In this document: in pieces, positions 38,697 through 47,024 of the stretch
Layout: each line of letters opens with the position of its first letter
Position numbering within the stretch: position 1 is the first letter of the stretch
Notes under the pieces: model-generated
Seen by the model: the letters and a program-made list of their open reading frames with translations, nothing else
Databases searched by the model: none
What the model was told of the DNA's origin: nothing
Made by a program: the position numbers and the translations under genes
Assembly (NCBI RefSeq): GCF_963558545.1
Contig: NZ_CAUWHO010000005.1
Span: 1 to 64,000 of the forward strand
Source: Tyzzerella sp963558545
GTDB taxonomy: Bacteria; Bacillota; Clostridia; Lachnospirales; CAG-274
Reading direction: 5' to 3'
Length of the DNA stretch: 64,000 bases

Positions 38697-40052
38697 ATGG
38701 GATTTTTTAAATGGTTTAAAAAAGAAAAACAAGAAGAAAATATTAACACATTACAAAATGATACACAACAAATTAAAGAAAATGTAAATGAAGAAGTACA
38801 AGAAATAGAACAAAACATAGATGGTAGTAAACACCTACAAGACTTACAAGAAATATCACAAAATACTGATGATAGTAAACACCTACAAGAAGTACAAGAA
38901 ATTTCACAAAATACTGATAATAAACACCTACAAGAAGTACAAGAAATTTCACAAAATACTGATGATAATAAACACCTACAAGAAGTACAAGAAATTTCAC
39001 AAAATACTGATGATAGTAAACACCTACAAGACTTACAAGAAATTTCACAAAATACTGATGATAATAAACACCTACAAGACTTACAAGAAACACCACAAAA
39101 TACTGATGATAATAAACAATTACAAGACGTACAAGAACCTAAAAAGAAAGGCTTTTTTACAAAAATAAAAATGGGGCTATCTAAAACAAGAGATAGCATA
39201 TTAAATGGTGTAGAGCAGGTTTTAAGTAGCTTTACAAAAATAGATGAAGAGCTTTTTGAAGAATTAGAAGAATCTCTTATTATGTCCGACATAGGTGTAG
39301 AAACTTCTGTTTATATAATAGAAAAAGTTAGAGAAATAGTAAAAACTGAAAGAATAAAAGATGTTAAAGAAATAAAAGATGTCATAATAAGAGTTATATC
39401 GGATATTTTAGAAGAAGAAACAAAAGAATTTAGCTTAAAATCTCCTAGTGTTATACTTGTTATAGGTGTAAATGGTGTAGGAAAAACAACTACAATAGGT
39501 AAACTTGCCAATAACTATAAAAAAGAAGGTAAAAAAGTTTTACTAGCAGCAGCTGATACCTTTAGAGCAGCTGCTATAGACCAACTACAAGTATGGGGTG
39601 AAAGAAGCAATATAGACGTAATAAAACATCAAGAAGGCTCAGACCCAGCAGCCGTTGTTTTTGATGCTATACAAGCAGGAAAGGCAAGAGGAACAGACCT
39701 TTTAATATGTGATACGGCAGGTAGGCTTCATAACAAAAAAAATCTTATGGAAGAGCTTAAAAAAATAGCAAGAATTGTAACTAGAGAAAATCCAGATGCA
39801 CAAATAGAAACACTCCTTGTGCTAGATGCTACAACAGGTCAAAATGCTCTACAACAAGCAAAACTTTTTAGCCAAGTATCAGATATTACAGGTATTGTCC
39901 TTACAAAATTAGACGGTACTGCTAAAGGTGGCGTGGTTATAGCTATAAAAAATGAGCTTAAAATACCTGTTCGTTTTATTGGTGTAGGCGAAGGCATAGA
40001 TGATTTAAGGCCTTTTGATGCTAAAGAATTTTCTAAAGCATTGTTTGAATAG
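38697..40052 (+). CDS. ftsY: Signal recognition particle receptor FtsY with repeat-rich N-terminus
   Basis: A 451-residue SRP receptor GTPase. The C-terminal NG domain (~150-451) is standard: GVNGVGKTTTIGKLA (P-loop), DTFRAAAIDQL, LICDTAGR, TKLDGTAKGG. It docks SRP-ribosome complexes at the membrane for co-translational insertion. The acidic A region is replaced by about six copies of a 15-16-residue unit (KHLQEVQEISQNTDDN-like, residues 45-148), bracketed by two similar lysine/phenylalanine-rich stretches (MGFFKWFKKEK and KKKGFFTKIK) that could touch the membrane. GGGGAG precedes the ATG. Confidence 0.95.
   Translation: MGFFKWFKKEKQEENINTLQNDTQQIKENVNEEVQEIEQNIDGSKHLQDLQEISQNTDDSKHLQEVQEISQNTDNKHLQEVQEISQNTDDNKHLQEVQEISQNTDDSKHLQDLQEISQNTDDNKHLQDLQETPQNTDDNKQLQDVQEPKKKGFFTKIKMGLSKTRDSILNGVEQVLSSFTKIDEELFEELEESLIMSDIGVETSVYIIEKVREIVKTERIKDVKEIKDVIIRVISDILEEETKEFSLKSPSVILVIGVNGVGKTTTIGKLANNYKKEGKKVLLAAADTFRAAAIDQLQVWGERSNIDVIKHQEGSDPAAVVFDAIQAGKARGTDLLICDTAGRLHNKKNLMEELKKIARIVTRENPDAQIETLLVLDATTGQNALQQAKLFSQVSDITGIVLTKLDGTAKGGVVIAIKNELKIPVRFIGVGEGIDDLRPFDAKEFSKALFE
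38829..39140 (+). repeat. ftsY: 48-bp coding tandem repeats in ftsY
   Basis: Six to seven copies of a 48-bp (once 45-bp) unit, in frame, encoding KHLQ(D/E)(L/V)QEISQNTDD(S/N). Copies differ by a few bases. Because the unit length is a multiple of three, long frames are also open on both strands across it; those are by-products, not genes. Confidence 0.95.
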
Positions 40053-40053
40053 C

Positions 40054-40350
40054 TTTAAAAATATAAGTCATATCTTAATTGGTATAAATCAATTTTTTTA
40101 ATACTTCGTATTCAAAAACAGATATTCCTATATATTTTTATTCGTAAAAATTAATACAAACAACCGTATATAATTTTTCCTTTAAAAATATAAGTCATAT
40201 CTTAATTGGTATAAATCAATTTTTTTAATACTTTGTATTCAAAAACAGATATTCCTATATATTTTTATTCGTAAAAATTAATACAAACAACCGTATATAA
40301 TTTTTCCTTTAAAAATATAAGTCATATCTTAATTGGTATAAATCAAAATA
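40054..40350. repeat. Tandem 127-bp intergenic repeat, locus 3
   Basis: Two complete units and a partial third with an exact 127-bp period (the start motif TTTAAAAATATAAGTCATA falls at 40054, 40181 and 40308). Hairpin-forming pieces within each unit are AATTG/CAATT, TTAATAC-TT(C/T)G-TATTCAA, and AAAAATTAATAC/GTATATAATTTTT. The array begins at the ftsY stop and runs into the terminator shared with trmB. Same element as at 1-187 and 9135-9255. Confidence 0.9.
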
Positions 40351-40392
40351 CCTCTTATTGTTATAATAATTTAACAACAAGGGGTATTTTTA
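40345..40392. terminator. Bidirectional terminator between ftsY and trmB
   Basis: AAAATACCTCTTATTGTTA pairs with TAACAACAAGGGGTATTTT around an AT loop, with A and T tracts on the outside. It serves both convergent genes. Confidence 0.85.
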
Positions 40393-40406
40393 TAGTTTTT
40401 AAATAT

Positions 40407-41051
40407 TTATTTTTTATAATATCCTTCTAATCTATATATAGGCATTCCTATACCAGAAAATTTTTCTTCGTACTCTGTTTTTACATTACCTTCAAAGTCT
40501 GAATTATGTAAATCTAAAGATATATTGTGTAAACGCCAACCCTTGTCTGCAAATTCATTTAAAGAAAATTCAAACAAAAGCCTGTTATCTGTTTTAAAAA
40601 ATACTTCTCCACCATTTGTAAACAATGCTTCATATAAATTTAAGAAATTTTTATGAGTAAGCCTTCTTTTAGCCCATTTTTTCTTGTTTGGCCAAGGGTC
40701 GCAAAAATTTATATATATTCTATCTATTTCTTCTGGCTCAAAATAGTTAAGTAGCTCCTTAACATCTGCTACAAAAAACACTATGTTTTTTCCTACACCT
40801 TTTTCTCTCCCCTTTTTTAATGCACTTACTATAACATTTGTTTGTCTTTCTATTGCTATATAGTTTATATTAGGGTTTAAAAGGCTCATAGTAGTTAAAA
40901 ACTGCCCTTTACCTGTTCCTATCTCTATATGTATAGGGTTGTCATTACCAAAAACTTCTCTCCATTTACCTTTGTTTTCTTCTGGCTTATGAATAAACCT
41001 ATCATTTGTATTTAGCTCGTTATCGCCCCAAGGCTTTTTTCTTAAACGCAT
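40407..41051 (-). CDS. trmB: tRNA (guanine-N7)-methyltransferase
   Basis: A 214-residue SAM-dependent enzyme that makes m7G46 in the tRNA variable loop. Conserved text: basic N-terminus MRLRKKPWGDNEL, SAM motif IEIGTGKGQFL, IYINFCDPWPNKKKWAKRRL (the PWP catalytic-loop motif) and FKTDNRLLFEFSLNEF. The ATG at 41051 has AAGGAG upstream; ten earlier in-frame codons were dropped. It is convergent with ftsY. Confidence 0.95.
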   Translation of the reverse strand: MRLRKKPWGDNELNTNDRFIHKPEENKGKWREVFGNDNPIHIEIGTGKGQFLTTMSLLNPNINYIAIERQTNVIVSALKKGREKGVGKNIVFFVADVKELLNYFEPEEIDRIYINFCDPWPNKKKWAKRRLTHKNFLNLYEALFTNGGEVFFKTDNRLLFEFSLNEFADKGWRLHNISLDLHNSDFEGNVKTEYEEKFSGIGMPIYRLEGYYKK

Positions 41052-41135
41052 ATTTTTACTCCTTAAATTATATTTTATCATTTATTAAATTATAGCATAT
41101 TTATTAAAAATTTCAACATTTAACAGTAATTATTG

Positions 41136-41177
41136 TATAGTAAATACCACCTGCCTAAACAGGTGGTATTTACTATA
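41136..41177. terminator. Perfect hairpin terminator between two co-directional genes
   Basis: Eighteen-base perfect arms (41136-41153 and 41160-41177: AAATACCACCTG/CAGGTGGTATTT at the core) around CCTAAA. It follows the coiled-coil gene, whose stop codon lies in the right arm, and precedes trmB on the minus strand. Confidence 0.88.
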
Positions 41178-42702
41178 ATTCCATTATTCTATAACCATAC
41201 TCTCCATTATCTATGCTTTGGGAAGATACATTATTATCTACTGGTAAAAACTCTTTAAAATCTTTTAAAGAAAAGTCTTGCTCGTATCTACAAGGTACTG
41301 CTAAAGTATATGTTTCTTTATCTGATTTATTATTAATACCTAACATAAGGTGTTTGTATTTTTTATACGATGTAAATACAAATGGGTTGTTAGCATATTT
41401 CCAACTATTGTTTGATATACTTGTTAAATCATATGGAGATATTCTATACCAACTTATATTATCTTCATTTTTTAAAAAAGGATTCATTGTAATGTTTCTA
41501 TCTTTTATATAGTCTATATGGCTATTAGTAATTTTCATTTTTGTGTCCATATTTTGAATATTCATCATACTTTTTCTAAGGTTGTCTAGCATATCTTTAA
41601 AATTTTCGTGATTTTTACTTGTGCTATTATCTACCATTTCTTTTTTAGTATATTTATTTTTTTCTCTTATACCCTTTTCTATATCTAAAAGACCTTTTTC
41701 TTTTTCTATAAGACCTTTTTCTCTCTCTAAAAGGCCTTGCTCTCTCTCTAATATGCCTTTTTCTTTTTCTATAAGTCCTTTTTCTCTCTCTGATGTAGGG
41801 TTTTGTCTTATAAGCATTCTTTCTCTATTAATAAGCTCTTGCTCTATTTTTATAAGCTCTATTTCTTTTTTTATAAGAGCTATCTCTTTTTCTCTTATCT
41901 CCTTATCATCTGTTGGTAAAAATCCTTGTTTTAATGCTCTCTCTTTTTCTAAAAGTCCTTGTTCTTTTTCTGCTAAACCTTTTTCCTTTTCTGCTAAACC
42001 ATCTAATTTTTCTTTAAGATTTTTTTCATAGTCATCTAAAGGTATTTTTGTTTTGCTTTCTTCTCTTTCTATCAACTCTTTTTCTCTATCAATAAGCCCT
42101 TGTTCTCTCTCTAAAAGGCCTTCTTCTTTATCTATTAATCCTTGTTCAATATCTGATATATTATTGTTGTTAGTGTTGCTAGTATTATTGTTGTTAGGAT
42201 TATTATTGTTACCAAGGTTATTATTGCTATTATTATCTTCTGGCATTTCTACACAGCTATTACCCTTACCTATATTTATTATAGCATTTACTTTATATTG
42301 TTCTTTCCAGTCTATCTCATTTCCAATATATCCAACTAATGCTGAAGAAATATCTTTATTATCTTTAACCATAACAGATACAACATTAAAATCTTCTATC
42401 TTGCTTTTATTGTTTTCCATATTATCTGGGTCAAATTGTGCAGAAAACTCTCCTTTACCATATGAATCTACATTAAATTTGCCTAGACATACATTTTTTA
42501 TATTACCTTTTTCAAATCCTATAAATTCTAAATAGTAGTCGTATTTTGGGTTTATACCTTGTGCATAAATATTTACCTTGCCTTTGCCATCTTTTATTTC
42601 TATTACACATCTACCAAGGGCAGGTCTAAAGTCTAAATTATGCTTTGAGCCGTCTTGTTTTAATGGTATAAAATTTCTACTATATTTTCTTGAATAAATC
42701 AT
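41173..42702 (-). CDS. Heptad-repeat coiled-coil protein with terminal globular domains
   Basis: A 509-residue protein of unrecognised family. Residues 1-145 are a beta-rich domain (VNIYAQGINPKYDYYLEFIG, ISSALVGYIGNEIDWKEQY). Then come an Asn-rich linker (~155-180), a long coiled coil (~185-345) built from near-perfect heptads of the type EKGLLEREQGLIDREKE, and a C-terminal domain (~395-509: ISWYRISPYDLTSISNNS, FVFTSYKKYKHLMLGI). No signal peptide or membrane helix. The architecture suggests a structural or scaffolding protein, possibly spore-related as clostridial proteins with this kind of C-terminal module often are, but that is a guess. GGGGGAA precedes the start. Confidence 0.65.
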   Translation of the reverse strand: MIYSRKYSRNFIPLKQDGSKHNLDFRPALGRCVIEIKDGKGKVNIYAQGINPKYDYYLEFIGFEKGNIKNVCLGKFNVDSYGKGEFSAQFDPDNMENNKSKIEDFNVVSVMVKDNKDISSALVGYIGNEIDWKEQYKVNAIINIGKGNSCVEMPEDNNSNNNLGNNNNPNNNNTSNTNNNNISDIEQGLIDKEEGLLEREQGLIDREKELIEREESKTKIPLDDYEKNLKEKLDGLAEKEKGLAEKEQGLLEKERALKQGFLPTDDKEIREKEIALIKKEIELIKIEQELINRERMLIRQNPTSEREKGLIEKEKGILEREQGLLEREKGLIEKEKGLLDIEKGIREKNKYTKKEMVDNSTSKNHENFKDMLDNLRKSMMNIQNMDTKMKITNSHIDYIKDRNITMNPFLKNEDNISWYRISPYDLTSISNNSWKYANNPFVFTSYKKYKHLMLGINNKSDKETYTLAVPCRYEQDFSLKDFKEFLPVDNNVSSQSIDNGEYGYRIMEL

Positions 42703-42887
42703 AAAGTTCCCCCTATAATTAATATATTATTATAATATATATGCACAAAAATATTTTTTATGCCAATTATTTTAATACATATATGAAAAGCCTACAAATA
42801 TTTATAAATATTTTTTATTATTATATTTCAAAATGTATGTTATTATGGTATAATAATTTACAATATTTTATTATAGGAGGTATCTAT

Positions 42888-43532
42888 ATGTTTATATACG
42901 AAAAAATGACAAAAAATGTAGTATCTGTTAAACCTGATTATTCTGTTTCTAAGGCCTTTCAAATATTAACAGAATCTAGACATTCTCAGCTACCTGTTGT
43001 AGATGATAATAATAAACTTACAGGACTTCTTACAGAAAAACTTTTAGCAGAGGTAAACCCCTCTAAAGCAACATCTCTTAGCGTTTATGAAATAAACTAT
43101 CTTCTTAGCAAAACAAAAGTATGTGATATTATGCGTACTGGCGTTTTTAAAGTTAATCAAAATGCTCTTATAGAAGATGCTGCCCTTATTATGAAAGAAA
43201 ACCATATAGGTTCTTTACCTGTTGTAGATGATGATAATAATCTTGTTGGTATTGTTACAAGGGTAGATATATTTAAAGCATTTATAGACATACTTGGTGT
43301 TAAAGTTCCTGGTACTCGTTTATCTTTAAAGGCTTCTGACAAGGTTGGTGAGCTTGCAGAAATTAGCCAAATTATTGCTAATCATAATGTTAATGTTAAA
43401 AATATTTCAAACTTTGCTACATCTTTTGGTAGTGAAATTATTATAAAATTAGATTCTTTTGAAACTGATGATATTATAAACGACCTAAAACAAAAAGGAT
43501 ACGAAATTTTATCTGTAAGCGTACAAAGATAA
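42888..43532 (+). CDS. CBS-pair and ACT-domain protein (AcuB-like)
   Basis: A 214-residue protein with two CBS motifs (~8-60, RHSQLPVVDDNNKLTGLL; ~80-130, HIGSLPVVDDDNNLVGIVT) and a C-terminal ACT-like domain (~145-214, LSLKASDKVGELAEISQII). CBS pairs bind adenine nucleotides and ACT domains bind amino acids, so it is a likely small-molecule sensor. Similar proteins are called AcuB but this one is not in an acu operon. The frame is open 49 codons upstream; GGAGG just before the ATG at 42888 fixes the start. Confidence 0.85.
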   Translation: MFIYEKMTKNVVSVKPDYSVSKAFQILTESRHSQLPVVDDNNKLTGLLTEKLLAEVNPSKATSLSVYEINYLLSKTKVCDIMRTGVFKVNQNALIEDAALIMKENHIGSLPVVDDDNNLVGIVTRVDIFKAFIDILGVKVPGTRLSLKASDKVGELAEISQIIANHNVNVKNISNFATSFGSEIIIKLDSFETDDIINDLKQKGYEILSVSVQR

Positions 43533-43555
43533 TTTCATAATTGTTAATTTTAGTA

Positions 43556-43641
43556 TTGACATTTTTTGTAATATTTCATATACTGTTATTAGAAAAGAAC
43601 AAGGGCGTTCAAAACATTTGGTGTTTTGAGCCCTTTTTTGC
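43556..43641 (+). promoter_or_regulatory. glnA: glnA promoter and leader terminator (candidate attenuator)
   Basis: TTGACA (43556-43561), 17-nt spacer, TATACT (43579-43584), predicted start near 43591, then a hairpin AAGGGC..TCAAAACA/TGTTTTGA.GCCCTT (43601-43634) followed by a T run, 70 bp ahead of the glnA start. A promoter firing straight into a terminator is an attenuator layout. An alternative small hairpin GAAC-AAGGGC-GTTC (43597-43610) presents a six-base loop with A at position 1 and G at 4, as ANTAR targets do, and excludes the terminator. The expected second hexaloop hairpin is not clear. The hairpin may also end the upstream gene's message. Confidence 0.6.
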
Positions 43642-43709
43642 TTTTTTTAATACTTTGTATTAAAAAATTGTAATTATTATAGGTTATTATAAATTTTGGA
43701 GGACTTGTT

Positions 43710-45041
43710 ATGGCAAAATATAGCAAAGAGGATATTAAGAGAATTGTTGAAGAAAATGACGTTAAGTTTATTAGGTTACAATTTACAGATGTTTTAGGCA
43801 AATTTAAAAATATTGCTGTTACTGCATCTCAACTAGATAAAATATTAAATGATGGTATGATGTTTGATGGTTCGTCAATAGAGGGTTTTGCTAGGATAGA
43901 AGAATCTGATATGTATCTTAAGCCAGACTTAGACACTTTTGTTATATTCCCTTGGCGTCCTCAAACGGGAAAAGTTGCTCGCTTTATATGTGATGTTTAT
44001 AGACCAGATGGCACTCCTTTTGAAGGTTGCCCTAGATATATATTAAGAAAAACTTTAGAAGAAGCTAAGTCTATGGGATATGACTTTAACGTAGGTAATG
44101 AGCTTGAATTTTTCTTATTTAAAGTAGATGAAAATGGCCACCCTACAACAGAAACAAACGATAGAGCAGGATATTTTGACCTAGCTCCTATTGATAGTGG
44201 CTCTAATGCTCGTAGAGAAATTTGTTTAACTTTAGAAGAAATGGGATTTGAAATAGAAGCATCTCACCACGAGGTAGCAGCAGGGCAACACGAAATAGAT
44301 TTTAAATATGATAATGCTTTAGCTACTGCAGACAATGTTACAACATTTAGAATGGTTGTTAAAACAGTTGCACAAAAATATGGCCTACACGCAACATTTA
44401 TGCCAAAACCTATATACGGTATAGCAGGCTCTGGTATGCACACTAATATGAGCTTGTTTAAAGACGGTAAAAATGCTTTTTATGACCCAGAGGATAAACT
44501 AGGCCTTAGCAAAGATGCTTATAGCTTTATGGCTGGTGTTTTAGAGCATATTAAAGGTATAACAGCTATTACAAACCCTCTTGTAAATTCTTATAAAAGA
44601 CTTGTGCCAGGGTATGAAGCCCCTTGCTATATAGCTTGGAGTGCATCTAATAGAACAGATATTATTAGAATACCTGCTAGTAGAGGTGTAGGAACAAGAA
44701 TAGAGCTTAGAAGCCCAGACCCTACTACTAACCCTTACCTTTGCTTAGCACTTTGCTTAGCTGCTGGCCTTGATGGTATAAAAAGAGGTTTAAAATGCCC
44801 TGATAGTGTAGATGAAAATCTTTTTGAAATGACTAAAGAAGAAAGAGAAGCTAGAGGTATAGACAATTTACCTGAAACTTTAAACGAAGCTTTATATTAT
44901 ATGAAACACGACCCAATGGTTAAAGAAGTTTTAGGTGAACACTGTTATAAATCTTATAGAGCTTGTAAAAAAGCTGAATGGAATGCTTACAAAACTTATG
45001 TTTCCCATTGGGAGCTTGAAAGATATATGACTATATATTAA
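43710..45041 (+). CDS. glnA: Glutamine synthetase, type I
   Basis: A 443-residue GSI-alpha enzyme that joins ammonia to glutamate using ATP. Signature pieces are DVLGKFKNIAVT, FDGSSIEGFARIEESDM, the metal/ammonia-site NELEFFLF, GSGMHTNMSLF, NRTDIIRIPASRG and the C-terminal SHWELERYM. The adenylylation-site loop of GSI-beta is absent, as expected for Firmicutes, in which control is by feedback inhibition and regulators. GGAGG precedes the ATG. Single-gene unit with leader attenuator and 3' terminator. Confidence 0.97.
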   Translation: MAKYSKEDIKRIVEENDVKFIRLQFTDVLGKFKNIAVTASQLDKILNDGMMFDGSSIEGFARIEESDMYLKPDLDTFVIFPWRPQTGKVARFICDVYRPDGTPFEGCPRYILRKTLEEAKSMGYDFNVGNELEFFLFKVDENGHPTTETNDRAGYFDLAPIDSGSNARREICLTLEEMGFEIEASHHEVAAGQHEIDFKYDNALATADNVTTFRMVVKTVAQKYGLHATFMPKPIYGIAGSGMHTNMSLFKDGKNAFYDPEDKLGLSKDAYSFMAGVLEHIKGITAITNPLVNSYKRLVPGYEAPCYIAWSASNRTDIIRIPASRGVGTRIELRSPDPTTNPYLCLALCLAAGLDGIKRGLKCPDSVDENLFEMTKEEREARGIDNLPETLNEALYYMKHDPMVKEVLGEHCYKSYRACKKAEWNAYKTYVSHWELERYMTIY

Positions 45042-45049
45042 TATTTTAC

Positions 45050-45089
45050 AAAAAATATCCTAAAATTAAAACTTTAGGATATTTTTTTT
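45050..45089 (+). terminator. Terminator after glnA
   Basis: AAAAATATCCTAAA/TTTAGGATATTTTT with a T tract, about 10 bp after the glnA stop codon. Confidence 0.85.
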
Positions 45090-45133
45090 ATGTATAATCA
45101 TATAATAAATAAACTAATTTAAGGAGTTTATTT

Positions 45134-46267
45134 ATGATAATATACGTTGTTAAAAAAGGTGATACCTTTACATCTATTGCCAATTTATATAACACTACGC
45201 CAGAATTTATAGCAACCCAAAATGGATTTAGTATAAACGATACCCTTGTTATTGGGCAATCTCTTGTTATTCCACAATATACTGAAAAACTTGGAAAAAT
45301 TGCTACTAATGGCTACCTATACACAAATATAGATGAAGATATTTTAAAAAATACATTGCCTTATTTAACCTTTGCAACTATATTTACTTACGGCTTTAAA
45401 GAAAATGGAGATTTAGTATATGCAGATGATGAAAAAGTTTTAGAAATTATAAAAAGCTATAACGTTAAACCAATTATGCTAATATCTACTTTAACAGAAG
45501 AGGGAAAATTTAGTAATGAACTTTCCAATAAGATATTAAATGATATTAACTCCCAAAATGTGTTAATAGATAATATTTTAAAAAATATTAAAGAAAAAGG
45601 TTATTTTGGACTAGATATAGATTTTGAATATATTTTCCCAGAAGATAAAGATTCCTATGTAGCTTTTATAGACAATATAACAACAAAATTAAATAAAGAA
45701 GGATACCCAGTAATAGTTTCTTTAGCTCCAAAAACATCTAGTACACAGCCTGGCCTACTATATGAAGCTCACGACTATAAATCTATTGGTAATATTGCTA
45801 ATGCCGTTTTGCTTATGACATATGAATGGGGTTATACCTACGGACCACCTATGGCTGTTGCTCCTATAAATAAAGTAAAAGATGTGCTAGACTATGCTAT
45901 AACAGTTATACCTAATAACAAAATATTTATGGGTATTCCAAACTATGGATACGATTGGACTCTACCATATGAAAAAGGTATAAGTAAAGCTAAGAGTATT
46001 GGAAATGTAGAGGCGATAAATATAGCTAGAGAAAAAGGCTCAGAAATATTGTTTGATGAAACATCACAAGCCCCTTATTTTTATTATTATGATGAAGATA
46101 ATAAAGAGCATATTGTATGGTTTGAAGATGCTAGGAGCATATATACAAAAGTTACAACTGCCTTTAAATACGGTTTTCCTGGTATTAGTTATTGGAACAT
46201 TATGAGATATTTCCCTCAAAACTGGCTTGTTGTTAGCCAACTTTTTGATATATATAAAATAATGTGA
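45134..46267 (+). CDS. LysM-GH18 spore peptidoglycan glucosaminidase (SleL/YaaH-like)
   Basis: A 377-residue protein: one LysM carbohydrate-binding module (~3-48, YVVKKGDTFTSIANLYNTT) and a glycosyl hydrolase 18 domain (~55-377). The GH18 active-site motif is present as FGLDIDFEYI with catalytic E165. The YEWGYTYGPPMAVAPI block is typical of the SleL/YaaH subgroup, which cleaves muramic-lactam cortex fragments during germination. No signal peptide, which fits delivery from the mother cell. AAGGAG precedes the ATG. It follows glnA by 92 bp across a terminator. Confidence 0.9.
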   Translation: MIIYVVKKGDTFTSIANLYNTTPEFIATQNGFSINDTLVIGQSLVIPQYTEKLGKIATNGYLYTNIDEDILKNTLPYLTFATIFTYGFKENGDLVYADDEKVLEIIKSYNVKPIMLISTLTEEGKFSNELSNKILNDINSQNVLIDNILKNIKEKGYFGLDIDFEYIFPEDKDSYVAFIDNITTKLNKEGYPVIVSLAPKTSSTQPGLLYEAHDYKSIGNIANAVLLMTYEWGYTYGPPMAVAPINKVKDVLDYAITVIPNNKIFMGIPNYGYDWTLPYEKGISKAKSIGNVEAINIAREKGSEILFDETSQAPYFYYYDEDNKEHIVWFEDARSIYTKVTTAFKYGFPGISYWNIMRYFPQNWLVVSQLFDIYKIM

Positions 46268-46315
46268 TAGCTAATTTTAGTTAAAATATAAATAATAAAT
46301 TAATTTGAATAGTAA

Positions 46316-46345
46316 AAAAGTTGTAGCATAAGTCTACAACTTTTA
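46316..46345. terminator. Bidirectional terminator
   Basis: AAAAAGTTGTAG/CTACAACTTTT hairpin between the convergent GH18 and DUF5808 genes. Confidence 0.85.
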
Positions 46346-46927
46346 ATTTAATAAAAATGGTAAAAACAGTTGTACCATTATTATAATAAATATGATACCA
46401 TAAATAATATATTGTAATTTATATGGAAGATTAAAAACATAGTTATACCCTATTCTATTTGGTACAAAAAAACGCTTATCGCTAGGGTTATAATACATTA
46501 TACCATATTTCCAGTATTTATCTTCATCTATAATACTATCATCTAAGATTTGTAAATTATTACTTTGTTTATATAATGCAATAAGTCTATTGTATTTTAT
46601 AATTACATAATTAAATAATATTATAATAATATATATAGTAAATATAAATAATAATATATTAATCATATTAAAATTTTTTAAAGTTAATATATTATACCCG
46701 ATACAAATTATATTTATTATAAGCATTATATTCCTAAATCTTTTTACTAGATTTTTATATGCTATAATTAAATTTTTTATGTAGTCATCATATAAATTTT
46801 CTGTTGGTATTGTTACACCAAAAATAATATTTTTTGATATTTTAGAAAATTCCAAGCATTGATAACTACACAAAAATATTATAATATTTAATATTACTAT
46901 ATGAAATATTATATATAGATATCCCAT
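46343..46927 (-). CDS. DUF5808 membrane protein
   Basis: A 194-residue membrane protein with four predicted helices (residues ~3-22, ~68-90, ~92-110, ~168-190). Between helices three and four it carries DEDKYWKYGIMYYNPSDKRF and FVPNRIGYNYVFN, which match the DUF5808 motif (WKWG.FYYNP.D.R.FV..R.G...N). Often associated with DUF1648-type membrane proteins and of unknown function. Monocistronic. Confidence 0.75.
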   Translation of the reverse strand: MGYLYIIFHIVILNIIIFLCSYQCLEFSKISKNIIFGVTIPTENLYDDYIKNLIIAYKNLVKRFRNIMLIINIICIGYNILTLKNFNMINILLFIFTIYIIIILFNYVIIKYNRLIALYKQSNNLQILDDSIIDEDKYWKYGIMYYNPSDKRFFVPNRIGYNYVFNLPYKLQYIIYGIIFIIIMVQLFLPFLLN

Positions 46928-47024
46928 AGCGTTATCTCCTTTAATATTATCTTTTATAAATTATATTTCTAATATATTATTGTATTTATAAAAAATTTTT
47001 AAGTAGTTAAAATATTAAATTAGA

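Noticed and set aside
38681..39292. 203-codon minus-strand frame (and other frames) across the ftsY repeats
   Set aside because: The 48-bp repeat keeps several frames open by arithmetic; the product is a Cys/Ser repeat with no start site, and ftsY on the plus strand explains the DNA.
40054..40350. CRISPR array
   Set aside because: The repeat unit is 127 bp and contiguous with no unique spacers; no cas genes in the window.
42053..42535. Plus-strand Leu/Ser-rich frame opposite the coiled-coil gene
   Set aside because: Antisense shadow of Glu/Lys/Asn-rich heptads; no ribosome-binding site.
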